Positions 1 to 7,698 of a DNA stretch of 64,000 nucleotides are shown here, piece by piece (position 1 is the first letter of the stretch; each line of letters starts with the position of its first letter). Location: assembly GCA_035512155.1 (NCBI GenBank), contig DATKEN010000132.1, positions 1 through 64,000 of the forward strand. Reading direction: 5' to 3'. The notes under the pieces are model-generated. The model was given only the letters and a program-made list of their open reading frames with translations, had not been told where the DNA came from and searched no databases. A program made the position numbers and the translations under genes. The DNA comes from JABCYV01 sp035512155 (GTDB lineage Bacteria; Acidobacteriota; Terriglobia; Terriglobales; Acidobacteriaceae).

Positions 1-43
1 CGAGCAAAGATGCGAGATCAGGTGCGGAAAGACTGTCTTTCAT
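1..43 (-). CDS. 5' end of a minus-strand gene (truncated by window edge)
   Basis: Reading leftward from an ATG at 43-41 gives 14 codons, MKDSLSAPDLASLL, that run off the window. A good Shine-Dalgarno (AGGGGG) lies about nine bases upstream, at roughly 52-57. Fourteen residues do not identify a family. The hydrophobic/charged pattern could be the first helix of a small DNA-binding protein, but that is only a guess. It sits just outside the tRNA-Ala 3' fragment at 380-429, so it may belong to a neighbouring inserted segment. Confidence 0.4.
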   Translation of the reverse strand, partial: MKDSLSAPDLASLL

Positions 44-379
44 GACGAAATACCCCCTGAATTGTCCTCAATGTCCATGTCCGCGCGCGTGAAAAAAGGC
101 GGCAGGCGGTCTTTGCCGATTGATCTAATCGGATTCCGACCCCCCTACCCCCAACCCGGTGCGCGTCAGCTCTTCAGACCTCCTGCCTTGACAGCCATCA
201 GGCGTGCTCTCCCGTTGTTGTGGATGTTGATCCAGTTGTGGACATGTGTTTCCCTCGAAGCGCGGAAAGTTGTGAGGCAACTCCGGCGAGCCTGTTAGAT
301 TTGTGAGTGGAATTGGACCGTAATGGACCGTACTCGGCTGCTAAGTGCAAGCAAGCGTGTGAGATAATTTGGCGGACGC
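44..379. other. Intergenic region with no supported gene
   Basis: No reading frame here has a plausible start site or recognisable protein. The only patterned sequence is a GTTGTGGA motif repeated 18 bases apart (217-224 and 235-242), loosely like DnaA boxes but too degenerate to call. The 5' half that would complete the tRNA-Ala fragment at 380-429 is absent: the bases at about 354-360 do not pair with the 3' acceptor strand. Confidence 0.5.
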
Positions 380-429
380 CATCGTTCGCAACGATGAGGT
401 CGTCGGTTCGATCCCGACTAGCTCCACCA
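380..429 (+). pseudogene. tRNA-Ala(CGC) 3' fragment (anticodon arm to CCA)
   Basis: The segment folds as the 3' two thirds of a tRNA. It has an anticodon stem CATCG/CGATG with loop TTCGCAA (anticodon CGC), variable loop AGGTC, T arm GTCGG-TTCGATC-CCGAC, acceptor strand TAGCTCC, discriminator A and encoded CCA. This matches the 3' half of bacterial tRNA-Ala. No upstream acceptor strand GGAGCTA and no proper D arm is present, so it cannot form a functional tRNA. Such 3' halves are typical scars of site-specific integration into a tRNA gene. An intact tRNA-Ala(CGC) would be expected upstream of the window. Confidence 0.75.
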
Positions 430-430
430 A
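407..430 (+). repeat. Left copy of 24-bp tRNA-Ala direct repeat
   Basis: These 24 bases (T loop through CCA plus AA) recur exactly and in the same orientation at 3598-3621. The two copies bracket the kinase-TPR gene. The repeat could be an att-type core or the scar of a recombination between tRNA 3' ends. Confidence 0.8.
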
Positions 431-683
431 CAACTTTTCAAGTACTTGCGGTACTCGCTCTGCCTCGCCGTGCGGTTTTTTGTCGTTGTCTGTGTCGTAC
501 CCTCCCGCTCCGTCCGGCTACTCCGATTGTTTCCCCGTTTCATTCGCGAAGCGAAGAGATCCCGTAGTTCGTTTCACGCTGAGAGGGCGGGTGTTGTCTT
601 CTTCCCCTATCCACGCTACCCCAGCGTCGCGTTGACTTCTCTTCAGAGCGTCCCTAAGATGGCAGCCCTGAGCAGGTCCAGTC

Positions 684-3575
684 TTGATCGGCGAAACCAT
701 CTCGCACTACCGCATTGTCGAGAAGCTCGGTGGTGGCGGGATGGGTGTTGTTTACAAGGCTGAGGACGTGAAGCTGCACCGCTTCGTCGCCCTGAAGTTT
801 CTGCCGGATGCGGTAGCCAAAGACTCCCAAGCGTTGGCCCGGTTTCAGCGGGAAGCGCAAGCAGCTTCCGCCTTGAACCATCCCAATATCTGCACCATCT
901 ATGAGATTGGACAACAAGAGAATGAGCCTTTTATCGTCATGGAGTTTTTGGATGGCTTGACGCTGAAGCATCGTATCGCCGGAAGACCTATCGATACCGA
1001 GTTGTTACTCAGCCTGGCGATTGAGATCGCCGACGCGTTGGATGCGGCTCACACCGAAGGGATCGTTCACCGCGACATCAAGCCAGGCAACATCTTCATA
1101 ACCAAGCGTGGACATGCCAAGATTCTGGACTTTGGTCTGGCGAAGGTAACGATTGCTGCGGCTTCGTCGAGCAAAATCGCATCGGCCAGCACGCTCGGCG
1201 TGACGGTGGAGGAATCGCATCTGACCAGCCCCGGCTCGACGATGGGCACGGTGGCTTACATGTCGCCAGAACAGGCCCGGGCAAAAGAACTGGATGCGCG
1301 CAGCGATTTGTTCTCGTTCGGCGCCGTGCTCTACGAGATGGCGACGGGCACGCTGCCGTTTCGCGGAGAGAGTTCGGCGGTGATCTTCAAGGCGATTCTG
1401 GACGCGGCGCCAACTGCAGTGGTGCGGCTGAATCCGGACGTGCCAGCAGACTTGGAGAGGATCATCATCAAGGCCCTGGAGAAAGACCGCAACCTCCGTT
1501 ACCAAAGCGCGGCGGAGATACGGACCGACCTGCAGCGCTTGAAGCGGGATACGGAGTCGCACTCGTCGGCGGCGGCCTTTTCAACGGAACAAGCGGGGAC
1601 CGCCGGTCGCGCGCGGCGAGCGAAGTTCGGCCGATATGCCTCGGCTGCCCTATTGGTCGCGGTGCTCGTTACGGGCGGCGTTTACTATGGCTCGCGTCAT
1701 AGCAAGCGCCTGACCGACAGGGACACAGTCGTGCTCGCCGATTTCGCCAATAGCACGGGCGATGCTATTTTCGACGATACGCTCAAGACCGCGCTCAGCG
1801 TTGCGTTGAACCAGTCACCGTTTCTGAATGTCCTCTCGGACAATAAAGTGGCGGACACGTTGCAGCAGATGACCCGTCCATCGGGGACGAGACTGACGAC
1901 TGAGTTGGCACGTGAGCTGTGCCAGCGGGCGGGCAGCAGGGCGTACATCGCCGGTTCGATTGGCAGCCTGGGTAGTGAGTATGTGGTGGGGCTGAAGGCG
2001 GTGAATTGCCAGAGCGGCGACACGCTGGCGCAGGAGCAAGTCACGGCGTCGACCAAGGAGAAGGTCCTGGACGTTCTGGGCGGCGCGGTTTCCAAGCTAC
2101 GTAGCGAACTCGGCGAATCGCTCGCTACGGTGCAAAGGTTTGATGTTCCCCTGGAGCAGGCCACGACGTCTTCGCTGGAAGCGCTGAAGGCCTACAGCCT
2201 TGGAGAGAAAGCCGATCGGGAAAAAGGCCCTGGCGCTGCTTTGCTTTATAGCCAACGTGCCATCCAACTGGATCCGAATTTTGCCATGGGCTATCTGGCA
2301 GTGGGCGGGGAATACTTCAGTCTTGCCGAACCGGGGAGGGCCAGCGAATACCTCACGAAGGCTTTTCAGTTGCGCGACCATGCCAGCGAGCGGGAGAAGT
2401 TGGCGCTGACCGCCGACTACTATCTCAATGTCACCGGAGAGCTCGACAAAGCGTCCCAGGCGTATCAGGAGGAGATTGAGAGCTACCCACAAACCTCACG
2501 AGGCTACCTCAATTTGGGCGTCGTCTATGCCGAACAAGGACAGTATGAGAAGTCGGCGGAACTGACCCGCCAGGAGCTGCGGCTGAACTCGGACAACGTG
2601 GCACCGCACGACAATCTAGCCAACTGCTACCTGGCTTTGCAGCGATTCGACGACGCGCGGAAGACCATCCGCGAGGCACAGGCGCGAAAGTTAGACGACT
2701 ACATCACGCGCAATGCTGTGTACGCTCTTGCCTTTCTCGCGTCAGACTCCGTTGCAATGGCCGATCAGCAGCAATGGTTCGCTGGCAAGCCAGAGGAAAA
2801 CTACGGCCTTTCCCTCCACTCCGACACTGAGGCATATGCCGGGCACTTGCGCAAGGCACGCGAACTGACCAAGCGGTCCGTTGACTCCGCCGTTCGCGCT
2901 GATAGCAAGGAGAACGGTGCTATATGGCAGGAGAACAGTGCTCTGCGCGAAGCCGCGTACGGCGACACTGCGGAAGCGCGCCGGACAGCCGGGGAAGGCT
3001 TAGAGCTGGCTCCCAATAGCCAGGGCGTCGAGAGTGAAGCGGCGCTTGCATTTGCCATGGCGGGCGAAACGGCACGGGCCGAATTGCTGGCTAACGATCT
3101 GAATTCGCGTTATCCGCTCGACACCCAGATGCAGTCGCTCTGGCTACCGGCGATCCAGGCGCAATTGGCACTGAACAGAAGAAACCCGGCAGCCGCACTG
3201 AACGCTTTGCAAGCTGCCTCCAGCAATGAGTTAGGGCAAATTACATTTGTCAGCAATCTCTCCTGCCTTTATGACGTTTACATACGCGGAGAGGCGTACT
3301 TGGCATCCGGACAGGGCAGAGCTGCGGCCGCCGAATTTCAGAAGATTCTCGACCACAGCGGCATCGTTTGGAACTGCTGGACAGGGGCATTGGCGCATCT
3401 GGGCGTGGCGCGCGCGAATGCCTTCCAGGCGAGAGCTTCGCAGGGAGCGGATGCCGATGCCGCCCGCGTCCGTGCACGTGCCGCCTATAAGGATTTCCTT
3501 ACGCTCTGGAAAGACGCCGACCCTGACATCCCCGTTCTGAAGGAAGCCAAAGCGGAGTACGCGAAGCTGAAGTGA
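684..3575 (+). CDS. Membrane Ser/Thr protein kinase with TolB-like and TPR sensor region
   Basis: The 963-residue protein starts at TTG 684, with a weak AGG upstream. Residues about 8-270 are a complete Hanks-type kinase: glycine loop LGGGGMGVVYKA, Lys38 in VALKF, HRDIKPGN, DFGLAK and MSPEQA. One membrane helix follows at about 318-340. The outer part begins with a TolB/CadC-like domain (VVLADFANSTGD, FDDTLKTALS, QSPFLNVLS), then about ten TPR-like helical pairs to the C-terminus. It probably phosphorylates cytoplasmic targets in response to a periplasmic or envelope ligand bound by the TPR region. It is closely similar in architecture and many segments to the kinase at 12059-14911. It stands alone between two tRNA-Ala 3' repeats, with no cognate phosphatase or sigma factor beside it. 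Substrates are unknown. Confidence 0.93.
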   Translation: MIGETISHYRIVEKLGGGGMGVVYKAEDVKLHRFVALKFLPDAVAKDSQALARFQREAQAASALNHPNICTIYEIGQQENEPFIVMEFLDGLTLKHRIAGRPIDTELLLSLAIEIADALDAAHTEGIVHRDIKPGNIFITKRGHAKILDFGLAKVTIAAASSSKIASASTLGVTVEESHLTSPGSTMGTVAYMSPEQARAKELDARSDLFSFGAVLYEMATGTLPFRGESSAVIFKAILDAAPTAVVRLNPDVPADLERIIIKALEKDRNLRYQSAAEIRTDLQRLKRDTESHSSAAAFSTEQAGTAGRARRAKFGRYASAALLVAVLVTGGVYYGSRHSKRLTDRDTVVLADFANSTGDAIFDDTLKTALSVALNQSPFLNVLSDNKVADTLQQMTRPSGTRLTTELARELCQRAGSRAYIAGSIGSLGSEYVVGLKAVNCQSGDTLAQEQVTASTKEKVLDVLGGAVSKLRSELGESLATVQRFDVPLEQATTSSLEALKAYSLGEKADREKGPGAALLYSQRAIQLDPNFAMGYLAVGGEYFSLAEPGRASEYLTKAFQLRDHASEREKLALTADYYLNVTGELDKASQAYQEEIESYPQTSRGYLNLGVVYAEQGQYEKSAELTRQELRLNSDNVAPHDNLANCYLALQRFDDARKTIREAQARKLDDYITRNAVYALAFLASDSVAMADQQQWFAGKPEENYGLSLHSDTEAYAGHLRKARELTKRSVDSAVRADSKENGAIWQENSALREAAYGDTAEARRTAGEGLELAPNSQGVESEAALAFAMAGETARAELLANDLNSRYPLDTQMQSLWLPAIQAQLALNRRNPAAALNALQAASSNELGQITFVSNLSCLYDVYIRGEAYLASGQGRAAAAEFQKILDHSGIVWNCWTGALAHLGVARANAFQARASQGADADAARVRARAAYKDFLTLWKDADPDIPVLKEAKAEYAKLK

Positions 3576-3597
3576 AACCTTGTGGGACAAGTATCGC

Positions 3598-3621
3598 TTC
3601 GATCCCGACTAGCTCCACCAA
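3598..3621 (+). repeat. Right copy of 24-bp tRNA-Ala direct repeat
   Basis: Exact copy of 407-430, 22 bases after the kinase stop codon. Upstream of the repeat the T stem is not conserved (GTATCGC in place of GTCGG), so only the T loop, 3' T stem, acceptor strand and CCA remain. This shorter remnant ends the kinase segment. Confidence 0.8.
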
Positions 3622-3736
3622 ACCAGTCCTCAGAAAAGAACCAACCACCAGCAATCACGCGAGAATTACCGCTAAACACTTCAGCGCTGTGCGCATCGTG
3701 CATATCCTTCCTCACAGTCGGACGGACTGGACTGAT

Positions 3737-4147
3737 TCAGCCCATAACGACAGCGACGGCCAACGCTGCAATACATAGTTTGACCAACCATCCAAGAGAA
3801 TGCGAGATCACGATACCGGGGCTTAGCTTTATGAACAGGGCGTTCGCAATCATCAATGGCAGTGGTCCGATGAGCCAGATGGCCAGCGCCAGCTTCAGGG
3901 TCGCGGTGTACGAGTGGAGGTCCAAGCGGACACAGAGAAAAGCAAACACGACGCAAGTTAGAAACGGCAGGAAGCTGGCCCACAGGATCGCCCGCATCTC
4001 TCCGTGACCGCCTGAGTGTCGCCAGATCTCCGGATGTCGGTCGTAACGTTTATAAATCCAGTCACCCATAAACAGCCAGTCCGTCAACGACGACCCGATT
4101 CCCCCAGCCAATACAGCCAGTGCGAAGGGCATCCAACCGGTATTCAT
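3737..4147 (-). CDS. Small four-helix membrane protein, function unknown
   Basis: The 136-residue protein starts at ATG 4147. It has four predicted membrane helices (about 7-25, 50-70, 83-105, 115-135) separated by short loops. The segment LTDWLFMGDWIYKRYDRHPEIWR after helix 1 is the main polar region. Its shape and motif spacing recall DUF1761-type integral membrane proteins, but the match is weak. It lies tail-to-tail with the kinase across the right tRNA-Ala repeat, and the DUF4440 gene upstream is on the same strand. No function can be assigned. Confidence 0.7.
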   Translation of the reverse strand: MNTGWMPFALAVLAGGIGSSLTDWLFMGDWIYKRYDRHPEIWRHSGGHGEMRAILWASFLPFLTCVVFAFLCVRLDLHSYTATLKLALAIWLIGPLPLMIANALFIKLSPGIVISHSLGWLVKLCIAALAVAVVMG

Positions 4148-4215
4148 ATCCCTTGCCTCACTGCGTCGCGTTCGGATCGTCCTAGGCCTCGCTTGACCGA
4201 GTTGGTTGCCATGCC

Positions 4216-4704
4216 TTACCTAGCCTCGGTTTCCTGACTGAACACGCAAACCCAGTTGCCTTGCCGCATCGTCCAAACGGCAGAAATATATAGGCGAGCC
4301 GAGAATTCCTTTCCGTGCGAGACTCCCTTCTCGATGATCTTGTAGGCGAGCAGGCCGGAGTCATTCGAGAAGGACACGAATTTCACATCTTCCATCAAGT
4401 ACTCGACGAGCCGGAACTCGGTAACGTGCCTCACCACTTCTGCCTTCGTTGCTGGACCCTGCGCGTCAACGAATAGCGCGTCATCCGCAAGCAGAGAGGC
4501 AAATAGATGCGCGTCGCCGGTCTTTAGAGAGTCGAGCTCTTCGTGTTCCTTCGCGACGATCTGTTGCTGAATGGACTCTCCGCGAGACTTCGACGAGCCA
4601 GCGTGAGTTTCTTCGGCTGAGGAAAAGCGGTTGGACCGTGCCAGCAGGAAAGCGGCCAGAATGAACACTACCAAGACGGTGGTTACGGTTACGCGGGTTT
4701 TCAT
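4216..4704 (-). CDS. Secreted or membrane-anchored DUF4440 (SnoaL/NTF2-like) protein
   Basis: The 162-residue protein has an N-terminal hydrophobic segment (about 5-24, TVTTVLVVFILAAFLLARS) acting as a signal peptide or anchor. An NTF2-like cone fold follows at about 45-158. Typical DUF4440 features are visible: EHEELDSLKTGDAHLFASLLADDALFVD, then TKAEVVRHV, and a terminal strand pair ending in W-VCVFSQET. The family includes many small-ligand-binding or enzymatic pockets, but no catalytic residues can be assigned here. It is monocistronic or weakly linked to the downstream 3737-4147 gene. Confidence 0.82.
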   Translation of the reverse strand: MKTRVTVTTVLVVFILAAFLLARSNRFSSAEETHAGSSKSRGESIQQQIVAKEHEELDSLKTGDAHLFASLLADDALFVDAQGPATKAEVVRHVTEFRLVEYLMEDVKFVSFSNDSGLLAYKIIEKGVSHGKEFSARLYISAVWTMRQGNWVCVFSQETEAR

Positions 4705-4843
4705 TCGACACCTACGGAGTCACAATCTGCTGGTCGTACATTCTATGATGATTCACGCCAGCAACTGGGGAATAAGTAGGACCTCGGGGGTCGCGACCGC
4801 AACCAAAAACTCAGTGGCCTACGTGAGGTGGTAAAACGAAGCC

Positions 4844-5608
4844 ATGTACGTCGACGCGCACGCCCACCTTGATAAGTATGAAGCAGAACTGCCGGACATT
4901 ATTCGAGAAATCGAGGAGCACGAGATTTTCACTGTTAGCGTCTCAATGAATGCGGACGCGTACGCGAAGAGTAAAGCTATCGACGAGCAGAGCGACTGGG
5001 TGGTCAGTATTTTCGGCGTCCACCCCTGGGATGCTCCAGCATTTCGTGCAGGACTGGAAACTCTCCAACCCCTGGTTGACGATTCTCCCATGCTGGGTGA
5101 AATTGGCCTGGACTATCACTTTGTTACCGAACCGGAGAAGCACGCACTCCAGCGCGAGGTATTTCGGTACTTCGTCGAGCAAGGCGTCGCGCAGAACAAA
5201 GTCTTGAACATCCACTCAAAAGGGGCGGAGTCGGACGTGGATCGCATCTTGGGAGAACTGAGTGCTGAGAGAGCGGTCATCCACTGGTACTCAGGCCCGG
5301 TCGAGCAACTCCGATCCTTGGCCGATAAGAGATTTTATTTCACAGTTGGCGTCGAAGTCCTCTTCAATCCCCAAATCCAGGAGATCGCCGAGGCAATTCC
5401 GGGCGATCTCTTGCTCACGGAGACGGACAATCCAGGGGGTTATCGCTGGCTGACAGGGGATTTGGGGAGGCCCTCGATCATTCGGTCTGTTGTGCAAAAG
5501 CTGGCTGAGTTGCGAGGATGGTCCATCGAAAAAGCCAAAGAGGTTGTGCAACAAAACTTCCTTCGAATGGCCGGCGATGATGATTGGAGCAAACGTCTCA
5601 TCCGCTGA
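4844..5608 (+). CDS. TatD-family metal-dependent hydrolase/DNase
   Basis: The 254-residue protein has TatD-type amidohydrolase-fold signatures: metal ligands DAHAHLD near the N-terminus, GVHPW, GEIGLDYH with the bridging Glu at about 86, NIHSKGA, VIHWYSGP, and LLTETDNPGG carrying the C-terminal Asp. Family members are 3'-5' exonucleases or phosphoesterases using two divalent metals in the cytoplasm. It is slightly short and divergent from E. coli TatD (about 260 residues) and resembles the Qat/TatD-like subgroup. No operon partner is obvious, since its neighbours are on the other strand or distant. The activity is inferred from conserved ligands only. Confidence 0.88.
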   Translation: MYVDAHAHLDKYEAELPDIIREIEEHEIFTVSVSMNADAYAKSKAIDEQSDWVVSIFGVHPWDAPAFRAGLETLQPLVDDSPMLGEIGLDYHFVTEPEKHALQREVFRYFVEQGVAQNKVLNIHSKGAESDVDRILGELSAERAVIHWYSGPVEQLRSLADKRFYFTVGVEVLFNPQIQEIAEAIPGDLLLTETDNPGGYRWLTGDLGRPSIIRSVVQKLAELRGWSIEKAKEVVQQNFLRMAGDDDWSKRLIR

Positions 5609-5808
5609 ACAAAACGTTTCGCCAAATGGGGTGATCGTTTTTCGGAGTTGCCTAACAGGTTTCCAGCGTTGATCACGTGATGGCGGGCGCCCTCGCGGCG
5701 ACGCAAGAGTTACGGGAACTACAGCCTGTTGCTTTGCCACACAAATCGGGCCGTGCGAGACTCCACCTTCTTATGACAGATGCGAGGATTTTCACAGGTT
5801 GGCTTTGG

Positions 5809-5836
5809 TTGACACATTCCGATATAGGAATATATT
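5809..5836 (+). promoter_or_regulatory. Sigma-70 promoter of the ArsR operon
   Basis: A perfect -35 (TTGACA, 5809-5814), a 16-base spacer and a good -10 (TATATT, 5831-5836) precede the regulator gene. The -10 ends only eight bases before ATG 5845, so transcription should begin at or within a base or two of the start codon. That implies a leaderless mRNA. Confidence 0.7.
5816..5831. promoter_or_regulatory. Inverted repeat in ArsR promoter (candidate operator)
   Basis: ATTCC-GATATA-GGAAT is a perfect 5-bp inverted repeat with a 6-bp spacer. It occupies the spacer between -35 and -10 and touches the first base of the -10. Autoregulated ArsR proteins bind such dyads, so this is the likely operator. 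The inference is from position and symmetry only. Confidence 0.5.
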
Positions 5837-5844
5837 ATCCTTTC

Positions 5845-6189
5845 ATGCCACGCGCGGCCACGACCTCCGATGCCTTCAACGCAGTGGCCGAGCCGCGGCG
5901 TCGGCAGATCTTAAACTACCTGGCTGACACCGAGCGATCAGTGGGAGATATTGTTTCCAGGTTGGGTCTGGAGCAGCCTTCTGTGTCGAAACATCTACGG
6001 GTACTGCGAGATGTCGGGCTGGTGAAGGTGAAGCGGCATGGCAGGCACATGATCTATCGAACCAACCCGGAAGCGATCCGTCCGCTCCACGAGTGGACGA
6101 AGACGTTTGAGCGCTTCTGGGCGCACCAGTTGACTCGCATCAAAGAGCGCGCCGAGGGCAGGGGCAGGGAGCCGAGTTACGACCGGTAG
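5845..6189 (+). CDS. ArsR-family winged-helix transcriptional regulator
   Basis: The 114-residue protein is a minimal winged helix. Its motifs are AVAEPRRRQILNYLADTERSVGDIVSRL, the recognition helix EQPSVSKHLRVLRDVGLV, and the wing VKRHGRHMIYRTNP. Start ATG 5845 is chosen because the promoter -10 ends at 5836; a longer in-frame extension to 5677 would lie upstream of that promoter. No metal-binding Cys pair (CxC) is present, so it belongs to the ArsR type coupled to SRPBCC proteins and not to the arsenic sensors. The next gene, 24 bases downstream, is an SRPBCC protein, the usual partner. It probably represses its own operon and is released by a small ligand. Confidence 0.9.
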   Translation: MPRAATTSDAFNAVAEPRRRQILNYLADTERSVGDIVSRLGLEQPSVSKHLRVLRDVGLVKVKRHGRHMIYRTNPEAIRPLHEWTKTFERFWAHQLTRIKERAEGRGREPSYDR

Positions 6190-6213
6190 TATTAAGCGAG
6201 GAGGAGAAAGAAT

Positions 6214-6675
6214 ATGAGTGCGGTTCCGAGAGCACCAGGAATCGAGAGTTTGACCTTGCTCGTCACGCAAGAGATCCATGTGCGCGCGACGCTCGAGAAC
6301 ACTTTTGCGGCGCTGCTCCAGCAGATCGGGCCCGAGAACGACACACCTGAGGGCAAGCCGATGCCGATGAAGATCGAGCCCTGGCCGGGAGGAAGATGGT
6401 ATCGCGATTTAGGCGACAACAACGGTCATTTCTGGGGACATGTGCAGGCCATCAAGCGACCGACGTTGCTGGAGATCACGGGACCGCTGTTCATGTCCTA
6501 CGCCGTCGTTTCGAACGTGCAGTACCGGTTGAGCGAGGAGAAGGGTGACACGCTAATCCAGTTTCATCATAAGGCGTTCGGAGTCATCCAGGACGACCAC
6601 CGGCAGAGCGTAAGCAAGGGCTGGGTGCACATCCTGTCCCGTGTTCGCGCCCGCGCCGAGGCCAGTTCGCGGTGA
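6214..6675 (+). CDS. SRPBCC (AHSA1-like) domain protein
   Basis: The 153-residue START-like protein is of the activator-of-Hsp90-ATPase-homologue type. Segments EIHVRATLENTFAALLQQIGPEN, WPGGRWYRDLGDNNGHFWGHVQAI and the C-terminal helix with GWVHILSRV fit the helix-grip fold, which binds hydrophobic small molecules. A strong Shine-Dalgarno (GAGGAG) sits 9-14 bases before ATG 6214. ArsR-SRPBCC pairs are common in actinobacteria and acidobacteria, and the SRPBCC partner is thought to handle the ligand sensed by the regulator. The ligand is unknown. Confidence 0.87.
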   Translation: MSAVPRAPGIESLTLLVTQEIHVRATLENTFAALLQQIGPENDTPEGKPMPMKIEPWPGGRWYRDLGDNNGHFWGHVQAIKRPTLLEITGPLFMSYAVVSNVQYRLSEEKGDTLIQFHHKAFGVIQDDHRQSVSKGWVHILSRVRARAEASSR

Positions 6676-6693
6676 GCCAAGCGGGAGGATCCG

Positions 6694-6942
6694 ATGTGTC
6701 CGCAATGCCTGCTGAGTATGGGATGGATCCTAAGCGGCGCGATTTCGACCGGCGGCATGAGTGCGCTGGCAATGAGGATAATTCACGACAAACCGACAAC
6801 AATCAGTTCAAAAAGGAGAAACGAAGATGGCTACAGCGATGAGCGAAAGACCGGCCGCGAGGGTCGTGGCATCAGCCGATTGGCTGGCGGCGCGCAAGGA
6901 ACTGTTGGCAAAAGAGAAGGAGTTCTCGCGCCTGAGAGATGA
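6694..6942 (+). CDS. Small MCPxC hydrophobic protein (possibly frame-disrupted 3' end)
   Basis: The frame starts at ATG 6694 with a GGGAGGA ribosome site 5-11 bases upstream, 18 bases after the SRPBCC stop. The product begins MCPQCLLSMGWILSGAISTG, followed by a short hydrophobic stretch and basic residues. An N-terminal CPxC followed by one glycine-rich helix is a recognisable microprotein pattern. The frame runs 116 bases into the DUF899 gene in a different phase. Its last 35 or so residues (Arg/Gly rich) are therefore probably not native; a natural stop near codon 45 may have been lost. The start signals favour translation, but the function is unknown. Confidence 0.5.
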   Translation: MCPQCLLSMGWILSGAISTGGMSALAMRIIHDKPTTISSKRRNEDGYSDERKTGREGRGISRLAGGAQGTVGKREGVLAPER

Positions 6943-7567
6943 ACTCAGTCGAAAGCGGCGCGAAATGCCGTGGGAGAGGGTTGAGAAGCAATACGTTTTC
7001 GAGGGACCGAATGGGAAAGAGAATCTTGCGGATCTATTCCAGGGACGCAGCCAGCTCATCATCTATCACTTCATGTTTGGTCCAGGGTGGAAGGAAGGAT
7101 GTCCGAGTTGCTCTTTCATCGCTGACGGATTCGACGGTGTAAAAGTTCATCTCGCGGCGCGAGATGCAACGCTGGCGGTGGTGTCTCGCGCAACTCTGCC
7201 CGAGATCGACGCCTTCAAGCAGCGCATGGGCTGGCGCTTCAAGTGGCTTTCTTCGTTCGGAAGCGACTTCAATTTCGATTATCAGGTTTCCGTGACCAAG
7301 GACGAGCAAGCCAAGGGGAAGGTGTATTACAACTACGAGTTCACGGAGTTTCCATCGGAGGAACGGCCGGGTCTGAGCGTTTTCTACAAGAGTGAGAACG
7401 GACAGACTTTCCACACCTATTCGACGTATGCTCGTGGGCTCGACATTCTACTCACAGCATACAACTTCCTGGACATGACACCGAAAGGGCGGGATGAAGA
7501 CGCATTGCCTTATTCCATGGCATGGGTACGTCATCACGACAAGTACGAAAGTCAAACGACCAAGTAG
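6827..7567 (+). CDS. DUF899 thioredoxin-fold family protein
   Basis: The 246-residue protein shows DUF899 landmarks: EWLAARKELLAKEKEFSRLRDELSRKRREMPW-like N-terminal helix, YVFEGPNGKENLADLFQGRSQLIIYHFMFGPGW, EGCPSCSFIADGFDG with a CPSC motif at a thioredoxin-like active-site position, and DMTPKGRDE near the C-terminus. The family is predicted to be thiol-based redox proteins in the cytoplasm. Start ATG 6827 follows an AAGGAGAAA ribosome site. It closes the ArsR-SRPBCC-microprotein group, which suggests a ligand- or stress-inducible redox role. That role is inferred from linkage. Confidence 0.88.
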   Translation: MATAMSERPAARVVASADWLAARKELLAKEKEFSRLRDELSRKRREMPWERVEKQYVFEGPNGKENLADLFQGRSQLIIYHFMFGPGWKEGCPSCSFIADGFDGVKVHLAARDATLAVVSRATLPEIDAFKQRMGWRFKWLSSFGSDFNFDYQVSVTKDEQAKGKVYYNYEFTEFPSEERPGLSVFYKSENGQTFHTYSTYARGLDILLTAYNFLDMTPKGRDEDALPYSMAWVRHHDKYESQTTK

Positions 7568-7698
7568 GCGTCCAAGCCGGCGGCTGCTGTTGGGAGGCGT
7601 GAACCGGTGAAATGGATTTTCCAGTTCCGGCGACTTACGGCCGTAGTGCCGATGAAAACCCGTTTGCCTGAGCGACCGTCTACAAGTTCACGCATAGA

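Noticed and set aside
211..250. Two GTTGTGGA motifs 18 bases apart as DnaA boxes of an origin
   Set aside because: They match the DnaA consensus at only 7 of 9 positions, there are just two, and there is no AT-rich unwinding element or dnaA gene beside them.
380..429. Functional tRNA-Ala gene
   Set aside because: The 5' acceptor strand and D arm are missing; the bases at 354-360 cannot pair with the 3' acceptor.
1005..1562. Long minus-strand frame of 185 codons inside the first kinase gene
   Set aside because: It is antisense to a well-conserved kinase domain, Arg-rich, has no family match and no ribosome site.
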